Origin: Pseudomonas peradeniyensis | GTDB lineage: Bacteria > Pseudomonadota > Gammaproteobacteria > Pseudomonadales > Pseudomonadaceae | Direction: 5' to 3' | DNA length: 64,000 nt | NCBI RefSeq assembly: GCF_014268935.2 | Contig: NZ_JABWRJ020000003.1 | Location: 1,107,501-1,171,500, forward strand | In this document: positions 41,366 through 51,390 of the stretch, piece after piece | How positions within the stretch are numbered: position 1 is the stretch's first letter | Layout: each line of letters starts with the position of its first letter | Notes under the pieces: model-generated | Database searches by the model: none | Told to the model about the DNA's origin: nothing | Seen by the model: the letters and a program-made list of their open reading frames with translations, nothing else | Position numbers and translations under genes: made by a program

Positions 41366-42865
41366 CTACATCAGTCGCTTGCGCTCGCTCGACGGGGCGA
41401 TGCCCAACGATTCGCGGTACTTGGCGACGGTGCGACGGGCTACCTGGATGCCTTGTGCCTCCAGTAAACCAGCGATCTTGCTGTCACTCAATGGCTTTTT
41501 CTGATTTTCCGCCGCCACCAGTTTCTTGATGATCGCGCGGATCGCCGTGGACGAGCATTCGCCGCCTTCAGCGGTGCTCACGTGGCTGGAGAAAAAGTAT
41601 TTCAGTTCGTAGATGCCGCGTGGGGTGTGCATGTATTTCTGCGTGGTCACCCGCGAGATGGTCGACTCGTGCATGCCCACCGCCTCGGCGATATCGTGCA
41701 GTACCAGCGGCTTCATGGCCTCGTCGCCATGGTCGAGGAAGCCGCGCTGGTGCTCGACGATCTGCGTCGCCACCTTCATCAGCGTTTCGTTGCGGCTCTG
41801 CAGGCTCTTGATGAACCAGCGCGCTTCCTGCAGCTGGTTGCGCATGAAGGTGTTGTCGGCGCTGGTGTCGGCGCGGCGGACGAAGCCGGCGTACTGCGGG
41901 TTGACCCGCAGGCGCGGTACCGCTTCCTGGTTGAGCTCGACCAGCCAGCGCTCGCTGTCCTTGCGCACGATGACGTCGGGCACGACGTACTCGGGCTCGC
42001 TGGACTCGATCTGCGAGCCGGGGCGCGGGTTGAGGGTCTGCACCAGTTCGATGACCTGGCGCAGCTCGTCTTCCTTGAGCTTCATGCGGCGCATCAGCTG
42101 GCTGTAGTCGCGGCTGCCGAGCAGATCGATGAAGTCGGTGACCAGGCGCTGGGCCTCGCTCATCCACGGCGTCGACGCCGGCAGCTGACGCAGTTGCAAC
42201 AGCAGGCATTCACCGAGGGAGCGGGCGCCGATGCCGGCGGGTTCGAACTGTTGGATGCGGTGCAGCACCGCCTCGACCTCGTCCAGCTCGATGTCGAGCT
42301 CCGGATCGAAGCCTGCGCAGATCTCCTCGAGGGTGTCTTCCAGGTAGCCCTGGCCGTTGATGCTGTCGATCAGGGTGACGGCGATCAGGCGGTCGGTATC
42401 GGACATCGGCGCCAGGTTGAGCTGCCACAGCAGGTGGCTCTGCAGGCTCTCGCCGACCGAGGTGCGGGTGGTGAAGTCCCACTCGTCGTCATCGTTGCTC
42501 GGCAGGCTGCTGGCGCTGGTCTGGTAGATGTCTTCCCAGGCGGTGTCGACCGGCAGTTCGTTGGGGATGCGCTCGGCCCATTCGCCGTCTTCGAGGTTTT
42601 CCGCGGTGCTGCTGGTACTGGTTTCCTGGAAACTGTTGTCCTGGACTTCGGCGGCCGGCTTGTTCTCGGCGTTGTCCGCCATCGGGTCGCTGTTGTCGAA
42701 GTCCTCGCCGTCTTCCTGACGTTCGAGCATCGGATTGGACTCCAGCGCTTCCTGGATTTCCTGCTGGAGGTCCAGGGTGGAGAGCTGAAGCAGACGGATG
42801 GCCTGTTGCAACTGCGGGGTCATCGTCAGTTGCTGGCCCATTTTTAGGACGAGCGATGGTTTCAT
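41366..42865 (-). CDS. rpoN: RNA polymerase sigma-54 factor
   Basis: 499 aa. The N-terminal activator-interaction region is LVLKMGQQLTMTPQLQQAIRLLQ. Then comes an acidic region II (about 50-125), the core-binding part, a helix-turn-helix, and the RpoN box ARRTVAKYRESL near the C-terminus. It needs AAA+ activators and directs nitrogen, flagella and catabolic promoters. The ATG at 42865 gives MKPSLVLKMGQ, the family start. Confidence 0.97.
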   Translation of the reverse strand: MKPSLVLKMGQQLTMTPQLQQAIRLLQLSTLDLQQEIQEALESNPMLERQEDGEDFDNSDPMADNAENKPAAEVQDNSFQETSTSSTAENLEDGEWAERIPNELPVDTAWEDIYQTSASSLPSNDDDEWDFTTRTSVGESLQSHLLWQLNLAPMSDTDRLIAVTLIDSINGQGYLEDTLEEICAGFDPELDIELDEVEAVLHRIQQFEPAGIGARSLGECLLLQLRQLPASTPWMSEAQRLVTDFIDLLGSRDYSQLMRRMKLKEDELRQVIELVQTLNPRPGSQIESSEPEYVVPDVIVRKDSERWLVELNQEAVPRLRVNPQYAGFVRRADTSADNTFMRNQLQEARWFIKSLQSRNETLMKVATQIVEHQRGFLDHGDEAMKPLVLHDIAEAVGMHESTISRVTTQKYMHTPRGIYELKYFFSSHVSTAEGGECSSTAIRAIIKKLVAAENQKKPLSDSKIAGLLEAQGIQVARRTVAKYRESLGIAPSSERKRLM

Positions 42866-43037
42866 GGCTGGGGCTTGATACCTTGTTGCCGGCGCGCATG
42901 CGCCATCCACTACACGGAGGGCGCCTGGGCGCCGATTTTAAGCAAGTTGTATGCCTGAAATTGCAGCGTTTGCCTAGAGCACTGTAACAACTTAAGCCTC
43001 GAACAGGCGCTTGCGCCAGTGCTCCGGGCAGGCCGGG

Positions 43038-43763
<726 letters not shown>

Positions 43764-44288
43764 TTACTCGGCCTTTTTCTTCGGTTGAATGACCATGTCG
43801 ATGCGCTGACGTGGTGCAGTCACGTTGCCACCGCGACCGGCGGTAGCCACCTGGGTCTTGGTGTTGTAGACGATCTTCTCGCCTTCGGTGGTGTTGCCTT
43901 CGTTCTCGACCTTGGCACGATCGGTGAGGATCACCATGTCTTTCTGCGCCTGGTACTGGATGGTCACGGCCCAGCCTTTCATCTTGTCGGGCTTGGCGGC
44001 GCTCTGCTGCTGCTCGAAGTAGGCCAGGTTGCCCACCGAGGTGACCACGTCGATGTCGCCGGAGGCGGCGCGGGTCATGGTCACGGTGTTGCCTTTGATC
44101 ATCATCGAACCCTGGGTGATGATCACGTCGCCGGTATAGGTGGCAACGCCCTGCTTGTCGTCCAGGTGGGCGTTGTCCGCCTGGATGCGGATCGGCTGGT
44201 CACGGTCGTTCGGCAGGGCGAAGGCGCTCGCGCTTCCCAGTGCTACGCCCAGGCTGAGCAGAAGGGGGATGGTTTTAACGAGCCTCAT
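43764..44288 (-). CDS. lptA: LPS periplasmic bridge protein LptA
   Basis: 174 aa with signal peptide MRLVKTIPLLLSLGVALGSASAFA, then an OstA/LptA beta-jellyroll with repeated strand motifs (IRIQADNAHLDDKQGVATYT, DVIITQGSMMIKGNTVTM). It forms the periplasmic bridge between LptC and LptD. It overlaps lptC by 14 bp. Confidence 0.94.
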   Translation of the reverse strand: MRLVKTIPLLLSLGVALGSASAFALPNDRDQPIRIQADNAHLDDKQGVATYTGDVIITQGSMMIKGNTVTMTRAASGDIDVVTSVGNLAYFEQQQSAAKPDKMKGWAVTIQYQAQKDMVILTDRAKVENEGNTTEGEKIVYNTKTQVATAGRGGNVTAPRQRIDMVIQPKKKAE

Positions 44289-44847
44289 ACTGTCCTCTTA
44301 CGTTAGAGAGCAGGTCCATCCTGCCTTCTTTCAAATACGCTTTCATTCCTTTGCCCGTAGTCGTGCCACCGGCGCCGTCGATTCTAACGGCTTGCTCGGT
44401 CTGCGCATATTGCTTCTGCGGGAACACGGTCATGCGTGTGCTGGTGATGATGGTTTCACGTTGCTTCTCGTCGGTGCGCGCCACGCGCACATCGTCGATC
44501 AGCTCGACCTCGGTGCCGTCCGGGTTGACCTCGGCGCGCTTGCTCTGCACGTGCCACGGATACTCGGTGCCGCGGTACATGTGCAGGTCGGGCGTGGTCA
44601 CCAGGGTGACCTCGCTGGCCTTCAGGTGCTCGACCTTGGCGGCGGTCATCTCGTACTGCAGCTTGCCGTCGGGCAGGAACTGCACGCTGTGGGCGTTGAT
44701 CGCGTAGTAGTCGATGGCGCTCTGGTCGACCTGGGCCTGCGGCTGGTCGAGGAAGCTCTCCGGGCTGATGTTCCAATAGCCTACCGCAACCAGCACGGCG
44801 GCGATCCCGCCTAGCAGCGCGACATTTCTGATCTTCTTGCTGAGCAT
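44275..44847 (-). CDS. lptC: LPS export protein LptC
   Basis: 190-aa bitopic protein with an N-terminal membrane anchor (VALLGGIAAVLVAVGYWNI) and a periplasmic jellyroll ending in GKGMKAYLKEGRMDLLSNVR. It passes LPS from LptBFG to LptA. It lies 8 bp after kdsC. Confidence 0.93.
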   Translation of the reverse strand: MLSKKIRNVALLGGIAAVLVAVGYWNISPESFLDQPQAQVDQSAIDYYAINAHSVQFLPDGKLQYEMTAAKVEHLKASEVTLVTTPDLHMYRGTEYPWHVQSKRAEVNPDGTEVELIDDVRVARTDEKQRETIITSTRMTVFPQKQYAQTEQAVRIDGAGGTTTGKGMKAYLKEGRMDLLSNVRGQYEAR

Positions 44848-44855
44848 GGGCAGCC

Positions 44856-45380
44856 TTACAGGTAATGGGCGTTGGCAGCGTCCAGGGTGCCCTGGGCCTG
44901 CATGATCAGTTCGCAGAACTCGCGGGCGGCGCCTTCGCCGCCGCGAGCCTGGGTGACGCCGTGGGCGTGCTGGCGAACGAATGCCGCGGCGTTGTGCACC
45001 GCCATGCCCAGGCCGACGCGGCGGATCACCGGCAGGTCGGGCAGGTCGTCGCCGAGGTAGGCGACTTGTTCATAGCTTAGATTGAGTTCGGCGAGCAGGC
45101 CGTCCAGCACCACCAGTTTGTCCTCGCGGCCCTGGAACAGGTGCGGGATGCCGAGGTTCTTCGCCCGGCGCTCGACCACCGGGGTCTTGCGCCCGCTGAT
45201 GATCGCGGTGGTCACGCCCGCGGCCATGAGCATCTTGATGCCGTGGCCATCGAGGGTGTTGAAGGTCTTGAACTCGCTGCCGTCCTCGAGGAAGTACAGG
45301 CGGCCGTCGGTGAGCACGCCATCGACGTCAAACACCGCCAGCTTGATGGCCTTGGCGCGTTGCATCAGGTCCTGGTTCAT
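44856..45380 (-). CDS. kdsC: KDO-8-phosphate phosphatase KdsC
   Basis: 174-aa HAD hydrolase with catalytic DVDGVLTDGRLY, TAIISGRKTPVV, and GDDLPDLPVI. It releases KDO from KDO-8-P for lipid A core synthesis. The start abuts the kdsD stop. Confidence 0.95.
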   Translation of the reverse strand: MNQDLMQRAKAIKLAVFDVDGVLTDGRLYFLEDGSEFKTFNTLDGHGIKMLMAAGVTTAIISGRKTPVVERRAKNLGIPHLFQGREDKLVVLDGLLAELNLSYEQVAYLGDDLPDLPVIRRVGLGMAVHNAAAFVRQHAHGVTQARGGEGAAREFCELIMQAQGTLDAANAHYL

Positions 45381-46355
45381 TTACATCACTCCGGCGCGCA
45401 GCAGGTCGTGCATGTTCAGGGCGCCGGTCGGGCGGTCGTCCTGATCGACGACCACCAGCGCGCTGATCTTGTGGTCTTCCATGATCTTCAGTGCCTCGGC
45501 GGCGAGCATCTCGGCGCGGGCGGTCTTGCCGTGGACGGTCATGACCTCGTCGATGAGGGTCTTGTGCACGTCGATGTTGCGGTCCAGGCTGCGGCGCAGG
45601 TCACCGTCGGTGAACACGCCGGCGAGCTTGCCGTCGTCACCCAGGACCACGGTCATGCCCAGACCTTTGCGAGACATTTCAAGCAGCGCGTCCTTGAGCA
45701 GGGTGCCGCGTTTGACCTGGGGCAGTTCCTCGCCGGCATGCATGACGTTCTCGACCTTCAGCAGCAGGCGACGACCCAGCGCGCCACCGGGGTGGGAGAA
45801 GGCGAAATCCTCGGCGGTGAAGCCGCGGGCCTCGAGCAGGGCGATAGCCAGGGCATCGCCCAGCGCCAGCGCGGCAGTGGTGGAGGAGGTCGGCGCCAGG
45901 TTGAGCGGGCAGGCTTCCTGGGCGACGCTGGCGTCGAGGTTGACCTCGGCGGCCTGGGCCAGGGGCGAGCCCGGATTGCCGGTCAGGCTGATCATCTGGA
46001 TGCCCAGGCGCTTGATCAGCGGCAGCAGGGTGACGATCTCGGCGGTGCTGCCGGAGTTGGACAGGGCAAGAATGACATCGTCCCGGGTGATCATGCCCAT
46101 GTCGCCGTGGCTGGCCTCGGCCGGGTGCACGAAGAACGCCGGGGTGCCGGTGCTGGCCAAGGTGGCGGCGATCTTGTTGCCGATGTGTCCCGACTTGCCC
46201 ATGCCCACCACCACGACCCGTCCCTTGCTGGCCAGGATCAGTTCGCAGGCCTTGACGAAGTCACCGTCGATGCGGGCCAGCAGGGCCTCCACGGCCTCGA
46301 GTTCGAGGCGCAGGGTGCGCTGGGCGGATTGGATCAGCTCGCTGGATTGGGTCAT
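45381..46355 (-). CDS. kdsD: Arabinose-5-phosphate isomerase KdsD
   Basis: 324 aa. An N-terminal SIS sugar-isomerase domain (VVVVGMGKSGHIGNKIAATL, ALSNSGSTAEI) is followed by two CBS domains (about residues 205-324). It makes arabinose-5-P from ribulose-5-P, the first step of KDO synthesis. The ATG at 46355 (MTQSSEL) gives the usual length. First gene of kdsD-kdsC-lptCAB. Confidence 0.95.
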   Translation of the reverse strand: MTQSSELIQSAQRTLRLELEAVEALLARIDGDFVKACELILASKGRVVVVGMGKSGHIGNKIAATLASTGTPAFFVHPAEASHGDMGMITRDDVILALSNSGSTAEIVTLLPLIKRLGIQMISLTGNPGSPLAQAAEVNLDASVAQEACPLNLAPTSSTTAALALGDALAIALLEARGFTAEDFAFSHPGGALGRRLLLKVENVMHAGEELPQVKRGTLLKDALLEMSRKGLGMTVVLGDDGKLAGVFTDGDLRRSLDRNIDVHKTLIDEVMTVHGKTARAEMLAAEALKIMEDHKISALVVVDQDDRPTGALNMHDLLRAGVM

Positions 46356-46480
46356 GTCGAAACGCAATGCCTGATGAAAAGGCGGCGATTATAGCCGCAA
46401 TGTGTGAAAGGCTCATCCTTCGAATGTCATATGGATGCCGCGCCAGCCTGTCTGTGCCCTGAACGAGTGGGGGGACGCCC

Positions 46481-46510
46481 TTGGGGCGGGCCTATCAGCG
46501 GTGCTATAGT
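46481..46510 (+). promoter_or_regulatory. Candidate promoter of the mla operon
   Basis: TATAGT (46505-46510) with a weak -35 TTGGGG (46481-46486) 18 bp upstream, in the 244-bp divergent region between kdsD and mlaF. Nothing else notable is seen in that region. Confidence 0.4.
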
Positions 46511-46599
46511 TCGCCGCTATTCGGCCCGCCAGGGACCTGTGTGCCTTCAAGATGAGGGCAGGCGTCCACATGACGAGGCTGCACTAGCAAGGAGTCTAG

Positions 46600-47409
46600 A
46601 TGAGTGTGGATAGCGCCTACGCGGTCGAGTTGAAGGGCGTCACCTTCAAGCGCGGTTCGCGCAGCATTTTCAGCAATGTGGACATACGCATTCCCCGCGG
46701 CAAGGTCACCGGCATCATGGGGCCTTCGGGGTGCGGCAAGACCACCTTGCTGCGCCTGATGGGCGCGCAGTTGCGCCCGTCTGGTGGCGAGGTCTGGGTC
46801 AACGGGCAGAACCTGCCCGCGCTGTCGCGCAGCGACCTGTTCGATGCGCGCAAGCAGATGGGCGTGCTGTTCCAGAGCGGCGCGCTGTTCACCGACCTGG
46901 ATGTGTTCGAGAACGTGGCCTTCCCGCTGCGGGTGCATACGCAGCTGTCGGACGAGATGATCCGTGACATCGTGCTGATGAAGCTGCAGGCCGTGGGCCT
47001 GCGCGGCGCCATCGACCTGATGCCCGACGAGCTGTCTGGCGGCATGAAGCGCCGCGTGGCATTGGCCCGGGCGATCGCCCTCGATCCGCAGATACTCATG
47101 TACGACGAACCGTTCGTCGGCCAGGACCCGATCGCCATGGGCGTGCTGGTGCGCCTGATCCGCCTGCTCAACGATGCCCTGGGCATCACCAGCATCGTGG
47201 TTTCCCACGATCTCGCGGAAACCGCGAGCATCGCCGACTACATCTATGTGGTCGGCGACGGCCAGGTGCTGGGGCAGGGCACGCCGGACGAACTGATGGG
47301 CTCGGATAATCCGCGCATCCGCCAGTTCATGAAAGGCGACCCGGACGGCCCGGTACCCTTCCACTTCCCTGCGCCTGACTACCGCGCCGATCTGCTGGGG
47401 ACGCGTTGA
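46600..47409 (+). CDS. mlaF: Phospholipid ABC transporter ATPase MlaF (Ttg2A)
   Basis: 269 aa with Walker A MGPSGCGKTTLLRLMG, signature LSGGMKRRVALARA and Walker B ILMYDEPFVGQDP. It energises the MlaFEDB complex that keeps outer-membrane lipid asymmetry; the ttg2 name in P. putida reflects toluene tolerance. AAGGAGTCTAG precedes the ATG. It overlaps mlaE by 1 bp. Confidence 0.96.
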   Translation: MSVDSAYAVELKGVTFKRGSRSIFSNVDIRIPRGKVTGIMGPSGCGKTTLLRLMGAQLRPSGGEVWVNGQNLPALSRSDLFDARKQMGVLFQSGALFTDLDVFENVAFPLRVHTQLSDEMIRDIVLMKLQAVGLRGAIDLMPDELSGGMKRRVALARAIALDPQILMYDEPFVGQDPIAMGVLVRLIRLLNDALGITSIVVSHDLAETASIADYIYVVGDGQVLGQGTPDELMGSDNPRIRQFMKGDPDGPVPFHFPAPDYRADLLGTR

Positions 47410-48203
47410 TGCGCAGAAAATCCTTACTCGAACGTATCCGTCTGTTCGGCCGTTCGGCCATCGATGTGCTGGCCGTGCTGGGACGCTCGTGCCTGTTCCT
47501 CGGCCATTCGCTGGGCGGGCGCAGCGGCATCGGTGGCTTCCAGCTGCTGATCCGGCAACTGTATTCGGTGGGCGTGCTGTCGCTGGCGATCATCGTCGTG
47601 TCCGGCGTGTTCATCGGCATGGTGCTGGCCCTGCAGGGCTACAGCATCCTCGCCAGGTACGGCTCGGAGCAGGCCGTGGGGCAGATGGTTGCCCTGACCC
47701 TGCTGCGCGAGCTGGGGCCGGTGGTCACCGGCTTGCTGTTCGCCGGCCGCGCGGGCTCCGCGCTGACCGCCGAGATCGGCAACATGAAGTCCACCGAGCA
47801 GTTGTCGAGCCTGGAGATGATCGGCGTCGACCCGCTCAAGTACATCGTCGCCCCTAGGCTGTGGGCCGGTTTCATCTCGCTGCCGCTGCTGGCGCTGATC
47901 TTCAGCGTGGTCGGCATCTGGGGCGGTTCGTGGGTCGCCGTGGACTGGCTGGGTGTCTATGAAGGTTCGTTCTGGGCCAACATGCAGAACAGCGTTTCGT
48001 TCAGCGACGACGTGATCAACGGGCTGATCAAGAGCCTGGTGTTCGCCTTCGTCGTCACCTGGATCGCCGTATTCCAGGGGTACGACTGTGAGCCCACTTC
48101 AGAAGGGATCAGCCGTGCCACCACCAAGACCGTGGTCTATGCCTCGTTGGCAGTCCTGGGTCTGGACTTTATTCTGACCGCCTTGATGTTTGGAGATTTC
48201 TGA
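47409..48203 (+). CDS. mlaE: Phospholipid ABC transporter permease MlaE (Ttg2B)
   Basis: 264-aa permease with about five helices. The conserved segments include GMVLALQGYSILARYGSEQA, LLRELGPVVTGLLFAGRAGS and EIGNMKSTEQLSSLEMIGVD. The ATG at 47409 is coupled to the mlaF stop (TGATG). Confidence 0.96.
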   Translation: MRRKSLLERIRLFGRSAIDVLAVLGRSCLFLGHSLGGRSGIGGFQLLIRQLYSVGVLSLAIIVVSGVFIGMVLALQGYSILARYGSEQAVGQMVALTLLRELGPVVTGLLFAGRAGSALTAEIGNMKSTEQLSSLEMIGVDPLKYIVAPRLWAGFISLPLLALIFSVVGIWGGSWVAVDWLGVYEGSFWANMQNSVSFSDDVINGLIKSLVFAFVVTWIAVFQGYDCEPTSEGISRATTKTVVYASLAVLGLDFILTALMFGDF

Positions 48204-48688
48204 TGCAAAACCGCACCCTGGAAATCGGTGTCGGCCTGTTCCTCCTGGCCGGGATCCTGGCGCTGCTGCTGCTGGCCCTGCGTGTCAGCGGGCTGTCGGC
48301 CAGCCCGAGCAGCGACACGTACAAAGTTTATGCGTACTTCGACAATATCGCCGGTTTGACGGTCAGAGCTAAAGTGACCATGGCCGGTGTGACCATCGGC
48401 AAGGTCACGGCCATCGATCTGGACCGCGATTCCTACACCGGTCGGGTCACGCTGCAGCTGGACAAGCATGTCGACAACCTGCCGACCGACTCCACTGCCT
48501 CGATCCTGACCGCCGGCCTGCTGGGCGAGAAGTACATTGGTATCAGCGTGGGCGGCGAGGAAGCGGTACTCAAGGATGGCAGCACCATCCACGACACCCA
48601 GTCGGCGCTGGTGCTGGAAGACCTGATCGGCAAGTTCCTGCTCAACACGGTGGGCAAGGAACCGAAAGAAGCACAACCGGCTAATTAA
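48203..48688 (+). CDS. mlaD: MCE-domain lipid-binding protein MlaD (Ttg2C)
   Basis: 161 aa. One N-terminal helix (LEIGVGLFLLAGILALLLLA) is followed by an MCE domain (KVYAYFDNIAGLTVRAKVTM, SILTAGLLGEKYIGISVGG). It forms the periplasmic hexameric ring of MlaFEDB. The start overlaps the mlaE stop by 1 bp. Confidence 0.95.
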   Translation: MQNRTLEIGVGLFLLAGILALLLLALRVSGLSASPSSDTYKVYAYFDNIAGLTVRAKVTMAGVTIGKVTAIDLDRDSYTGRVTLQLDKHVDNLPTDSTASILTAGLLGEKYIGISVGGEEAVLKDGSTIHDTQSALVLEDLIGKFLLNTVGKEPKEAQPAN

Positions 48689-48697
48689 GGAGTTTCC

Positions 48698-49351
48698 ATG
48701 ATTTCGATCCTGCGACGTGGCCTGCTGGTTCTGCTGGCGGCCTTCCCCTTGCTGGCCCTGGCGGCGCCGGGGCAATCCGCCCGTGATGTGATCCAGGGCA
48801 CCACCACGCAGCTGCTCAGCGACCTGAAGGCCAACAAGGAGCAGTACAAGGCCAACCCCGAGGCGTTCTACAACGCGCTCAACAGCAACCTCGGCCCGGT
48901 GGTTGATGCCGACGGCATTTCCAAGAGCATCATGACCGTCAAGTACTCGCGCAAGGCGACGCCTGAGCAGATGCAGCGCTTCCAGGAGAACTTCAAGCGC
49001 AGCCTGATGCAGTTCTACGGCAACGCCCTGCTGGAGTACAACAACCAGGGCATCACCGTAGACCCGGCCAAGGCCGAAGATGGCGACCGCACCAGTGTCG
49101 GCATGAAGATCACCGGCACCAACGGCGCGGTCTATCCGGTGCAGTACACCATGCAGAAGCTCGATGGCGAGTGGAAGGTGCGCAACGTCATCGTCAACGG
49201 CATCAACATCGGCAAGCTGTTCCGCGACCAGTTCCAGGACGCCATGCAGCGCAACGGCAACAACCTGGACAAGACCATCGACGGCTGGGCCGGCGAAGTG
49301 GCCAAGGCCAAGGAAACGGCGGACAGCTCGCCGGATAAGGAAGTCAAATGA
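48698..49351 (+). CDS. mlaC: Periplasmic phospholipid carrier MlaC (Ttg2D)
   Basis: 217 aa with signal peptide MISILRRGLLVLLAAFPLLALA and an MlaC/Ttg2 domain (FKRSLMQFYGNALLEYNNQG, DGEWKVRNVIVNGINIGKLF). It shuttles phospholipids between MlaA at the outer membrane and MlaD. It overlaps mlaB by 4 bp. Confidence 0.95.
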   Translation: MISILRRGLLVLLAAFPLLALAAPGQSARDVIQGTTTQLLSDLKANKEQYKANPEAFYNALNSNLGPVVDADGISKSIMTVKYSRKATPEQMQRFQENFKRSLMQFYGNALLEYNNQGITVDPAKAEDGDRTSVGMKITGTNGAVYPVQYTMQKLDGEWKVRNVIVNGINIGKLFRDQFQDAMQRNGNNLDKTIDGWAGEVAKAKETADSSPDKEVK

Positions 49352-49650
49352 GCGACGCCGCCGTGAGCATGGCCGAGCCGGGCGTTCTCGCCCTGGCCGG
49401 CGTGCTGGACTACCGCAGCGGCCCGGCCCTGAGAACGCAGGGCAAGGCGCTGGTCGAGGCGTGCCGCGAACCGCGCCTGGTGCTCGATTGCTCCGCGGTG
49501 GTGAAGTCGAGCAGTGTCGGCCTGTCGTTGTTGCTGGGCTTCATGCGCGATGCCCAGGCGGCCGGCAAGACCTGGGAACTGCGCGGTATTCCCGAAGATA
49601 TGCGGGAAATCGCCGGGGTCTATGACCTTGATGAAGTCCTGGCAGGCTGA
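49348..49650 (+). CDS. mlaB: STAS-domain protein MlaB (Ttg2E)
   Basis: 100-aa cytosolic STAS domain that stabilises MlaF. The motif DCSAVVKSSSVGLSLLLGFM holds the conserved serine region. It starts within the mlaC stop (ATGA). A terminator follows. Confidence 0.92.
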   Translation: MSDAAVSMAEPGVLALAGVLDYRSGPALRTQGKALVEACREPRLVLDCSAVVKSSSVGLSLLLGFMRDAQAAGKTWELRGIPEDMREIAGVYDLDEVLAG

Positions 49651-49666
49651 TGCCCTGCCGTTCGGG

Positions 49667-49722
49667 AAAGGCCCCTCGGTCAGCGCGCCCTCTCATGGGC
49701 TTCGCAGGCGAGGGGCTTTTTT
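49667..49722 (+). terminator. Rho-independent terminator after mlaB
   Basis: GCCCCTCG (49671-49678) pairs with CGAGGGGC (49709-49716), then TTTTTT. The 30-nt loop is long but contains no gene. It separates mlaFEDCB from ibaG, so ibaG-murA probably have their own promoter or depend on read-through. Confidence 0.75.
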
Positions 49723-49768
49723 GTATGATGGCCGACCCGCGCGCGTTGGGCGCCGATCGAGGTTGAGC

Positions 49769-50008
49769 ATGCAGGCCGTAGAAGTCAAAAGCTTTCTGGA
49801 AGAGAAATTGCCGGGAACCCGGGTCGAAGTTGAAGGCGAAGGCTGCAACTTCCAGTTGAACGTGATCAGCGACGAGCTGGCCGGCCAGAGCCCGGTCAAG
49901 CGTCAGCAGGCGATCTATGCTCACCTCAATCCGTGGATCGCCAACGGCAGCATTCACGCGGTAACCATGAAATTCTTCAGCAGCGCAGCCTGGGCTGAGC
50001 GCACCTGA
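49769..50008 (+). CDS. ibaG: BolA-family protein IbaG
   Basis: 79 aa, MQAVEVKSFLEEKLPGTRVE, with VKRQQAIYAHLNPWIANGSI and HAVTMKFFSS. BolA/IbaG proteins pair with monothiol glutaredoxins to handle Fe-S clusters. It is always close to murA in gamma-proteobacteria, here 23 bp upstream. Confidence 0.93.
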   Translation: MQAVEVKSFLEEKLPGTRVEVEGEGCNFQLNVISDELAGQSPVKRQQAIYAHLNPWIANGSIHAVTMKFFSSAAWAERT

Positions 50009-50031
50009 GCCAACTTGGCGGCGAGATACGT

Positions 50032-51297
50032 ATGGACAAACTGATTATTACTGGCGGCGCGCGCCTCGACGGCGAGATCCGCATTTCCGGCGCGAAGAAC
50101 TCGGCGCTGCCGATTCTCTCGGCCACCCTGCTGTGCGATGGTCCGGTCACGGTCGGCAACCTGCCGCACCTGCACGACATCACCACCATGATCGAGCTGT
50201 TCGGCCGCATGGGCATCGAGCCTGTGATCGACGAGAAGCTCTCGGTGGAAATCGATCCGCGCACCATCAAGACCCTGGTCGCTCCCTACGAGCTGGTCAA
50301 GACCATGCGCGCCTCGATCCTGGTGCTTGGCCCGATGGTGGCCCGCTTCGGTGAGGCCGAAGTCGCCCTGCCGGGCGGTTGCGCCATCGGTTCGCGTCCG
50401 GTCGACCTGCACATCCGCGGCCTGGAGGCCATGGGTGCGAAAATCGACGTCGAAGGCGGCTACATCAAGGCCAAGGCGCCCGAGGGCGGCCTGCGCGGCG
50501 CGCACTTCTTCTTCGACACCGTCAGCGTGACCGGCACCGAGAACATCATGATGGCCGCCGCCCTGGCCAAGGGCCGCAGCGTGCTGCAGAACGCCGCCCG
50601 TGAGCCGGAGGTGGTCGACCTGGCCAACTTCCTGATCGCCATGGGCGCGAAGATCCAGGGCGCCGGCACCGACACCATCACCATCGATGGCGTCGAGCGT
50701 CTGCAGCCGACCACCTATCGCGTCATGCCTGACCGCATCGAGACCGGCACCTACCTGGTCGCCGCTGCCGTGACCGGTGGCCGCGTCAAGGTCAAGGACA
50801 CCGATCCGACCATCCTCGAAGCCGTCCTCGAGAAACTCAAGGAAGCCGGCGCCGACATCACCACCGGTGACGACTGGATCGAGCTGGACATGCACGGCAA
50901 GCGTCCGAAGGCCGTGAACCTGCGTACCGCCCCGTACCCGGCGTTCCCGACCGACATGCAGGCGCAGTTCATCTCGCTCAACGCCATTGCCGAAGGCACT
51001 GGCGCGGTGATCGAGACCATCTTCGAAAACCGCTTCATGCACGTCTACGAGATGCACCGCATGGGCGCGCAGATCCAGGTCGAGGGCAACACCGCCATCG
51101 TCACTGGCGTCAAGGCGCTCAAAGGTGCTCCGGTAATGGCCACCGACCTGCGCGCTTCCGCCAGCCTGGTGCTGTCGGCGCTGGTCGCCGAAGGCGACAC
51201 CCTGATCGACCGCATCTACCACATCGACCGTGGCTACGAGTGCATCGAGGAAAAACTGCAGATGCTGGGCGCGAAGATCCGTCGCGTACCGGGCTAG
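50032..51297 (+). CDS. murA: UDP-GlcNAc enolpyruvyl transferase MurA
   Basis: 421 aa, first committed step of peptidoglycan synthesis. The N-terminal MDKLIITGGARLDGEIRISGAK holds the conserved GAKN region, and the active-site Cys lies in ALPGGCAIGSRPVDLH, the fosfomycin target. Full length. Confidence 0.97.
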   Translation: MDKLIITGGARLDGEIRISGAKNSALPILSATLLCDGPVTVGNLPHLHDITTMIELFGRMGIEPVIDEKLSVEIDPRTIKTLVAPYELVKTMRASILVLGPMVARFGEAEVALPGGCAIGSRPVDLHIRGLEAMGAKIDVEGGYIKAKAPEGGLRGAHFFFDTVSVTGTENIMMAAALAKGRSVLQNAAREPEVVDLANFLIAMGAKIQGAGTDTITIDGVERLQPTTYRVMPDRIETGTYLVAAAVTGGRVKVKDTDPTILEAVLEKLKEAGADITTGDDWIELDMHGKRPKAVNLRTAPYPAFPTDMQAQFISLNAIAEGTGAVIETIFENRFMHVYEMHRMGAQIQVEGNTAIVTGVKALKGAPVMATDLRASASLVLSALVAEGDTLIDRIYHIDRGYECIEEKLQMLGAKIRRVPG

Positions 51298-51390
51298 CAG
51301 TCATCACGGCGCAGGGACGCGCCAGCCGAATCGTATGCGGTCGGGCTCACGGGCCCGGCCGGCAGTAGACGCTTAAGGACCGACGTTCCA